Shown: positions 63,857 to 64,000 of the stretch, piece by piece
Layout: every line of letters begins with the position of its first letter
How positions within the stretch are numbered: position 1 is the stretch's first letter
Assembly (NCBI GenBank): GCA_963740835.1
Contig: CAVUFH010000003.1
Span: 682,001-746,000, forward strand
From: CAVUFH01 sp963740835
GTDB lineage: Bacteria > Actinomycetota > Acidimicrobiia > IMCC26256 > PALSA-610
Length of the DNA: 64,000 nt
Reading direction: 5' to 3'
Notes under the pieces: model-generated
The model's database searches: none
What the model saw: only the letters and a program-made list of their open reading frames with translations
What the model was told of the DNA's origin: nothing
Translations under genes and position numbers: made by a program

Positions 63857-63901
63857 TTTGGCGACAATCGGCGACCGTCACGGTCGTGATTTGTCGCCAA
63901 A
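63857..63901. terminator. Nested inverted repeat between convergent genes
   Basis: Outer arms TTTGGCGACAA/TTGTCGCCAAA (11 bp perfect) enclose inner arms CGACC/GGTCG. It lies 9 bp after the clpB stop and 11 bp from the convergent amidohydrolase stop, so it can serve both transcripts. Confidence 0.6.
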
Positions 63902-63911
63902 CCTTGCGTGG

Positions 63912-64000
63912 TCAGTGTTGGAGGTCGAGCGGCACGGGGTGGCGGAACAGCTCGGACGCGTTCTGCCAGGTGATGCGGCGGGCGTCGTGCTCGTCGACGC
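63912..64000 (-). CDS. Amidohydrolase-2 family protein, C-terminal end only
   Basis: The last 28 residues before the stop (tca at 63912-63914) read VDEHDARRITWQNASELFRH and PVPLDLQH. The xxxDARRITxxNAxxLFRHP ending is characteristic of amidohydrolase-2 proteins. The rest lies outside the window. Confidence 0.75.
   Translation of the reverse strand, partial: VDEHDARRITWQNASELFRHPVPLDLQH

Overview
The window is high-GC chromosomal DNA from an actinobacterium. Gene order dnaK-grpE-dnaJ-hspR-clpB with an HspR-type operator, an MMPL exporter, DUF6325/DUF1269/DUF2252 genes, an AidB-like acyl-CoA dehydrogenase and a KshA-like Rieske oxygenase all fit Actinobacteria. An Acidimicrobiia-like lineage is my inference; there is no rRNA here to prove it. 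Both ends cut amidohydrolase genes (1-186 and 63912-64000, both minus strand).

Left chromosomal part (1-29.3 kb): an MprF-like lipid aminoacyltransferase; a GH43-type protein and a small coiled-coil membrane protein that share a new-looking two-cysteine module; a SipW-type signal peptidase with two adjacent probable substrates; a GH13 alpha-glucosidase; a UGSC-family thiol operon closed by its MarR regulator; a branched-chain-type ABC importer compressed into three polypeptides (lipoprotein, MFS-LivF fusion, LivH-LivM-LivG fusion); then a catabolic block of TetR, P450, SDR, amidohydrolase, Rieske oxygenase and a double VOC protein that looks like a pathway for a hydrophobic (steroid, terpenoid or aromatic) substrate; an alkylsulfatase; and a GT-C membrane glycosyltransferase.

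Integrated element (29342-46249, about 16.9 kb): a 48-bp perfect direct repeat marks both ends. The right copy completes a tRNA-Gly(CCC) gene, the left copy is an orphan 3' half. A tyrosine integrase and an excisionase-like gene sit next to the tRNA. The cargo is not phage-like: ZIP metal transporter, DUF1254/DUF1214 protein, SCO6745-like protein, a large LuxR-type ATPase regulator, a carboxymuconolactone-decarboxylase-like protein, AI-2E family transporter, YihY/BrkB, a SulP transporter with STAS domain, a K+-channel-like protein, and small membrane or stress proteins (DUF7144, DUF6325, DUF1269, DUF2252). A 17-bp dyad (TCACGCAGAWTGCGTGA) recurs only in the promoter regions of these cargo genes, so the element appears to carry its own regulon. 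This is the strongest candidate for an undescribed system.

Right chromosomal part (46.3-64 kb): ECF sigma factor, dCTP deaminase, RDD protein, class III aminotransferase, acyl-CoA dehydrogenase, MMPL exporter with divergent TetR, a membrane-bound Fe-S/CCG-domain oxidoreductase with a cyclic-nucleotide-binding neighbour, and the heat-shock operon.

Six one-base frame breaks lie in otherwise well conserved genes (UGSC partner, TetR, ZIP, DUF1269, and clpB twice). They are more likely consensus errors than real gene loss, so these genes are annotated across the breaks.
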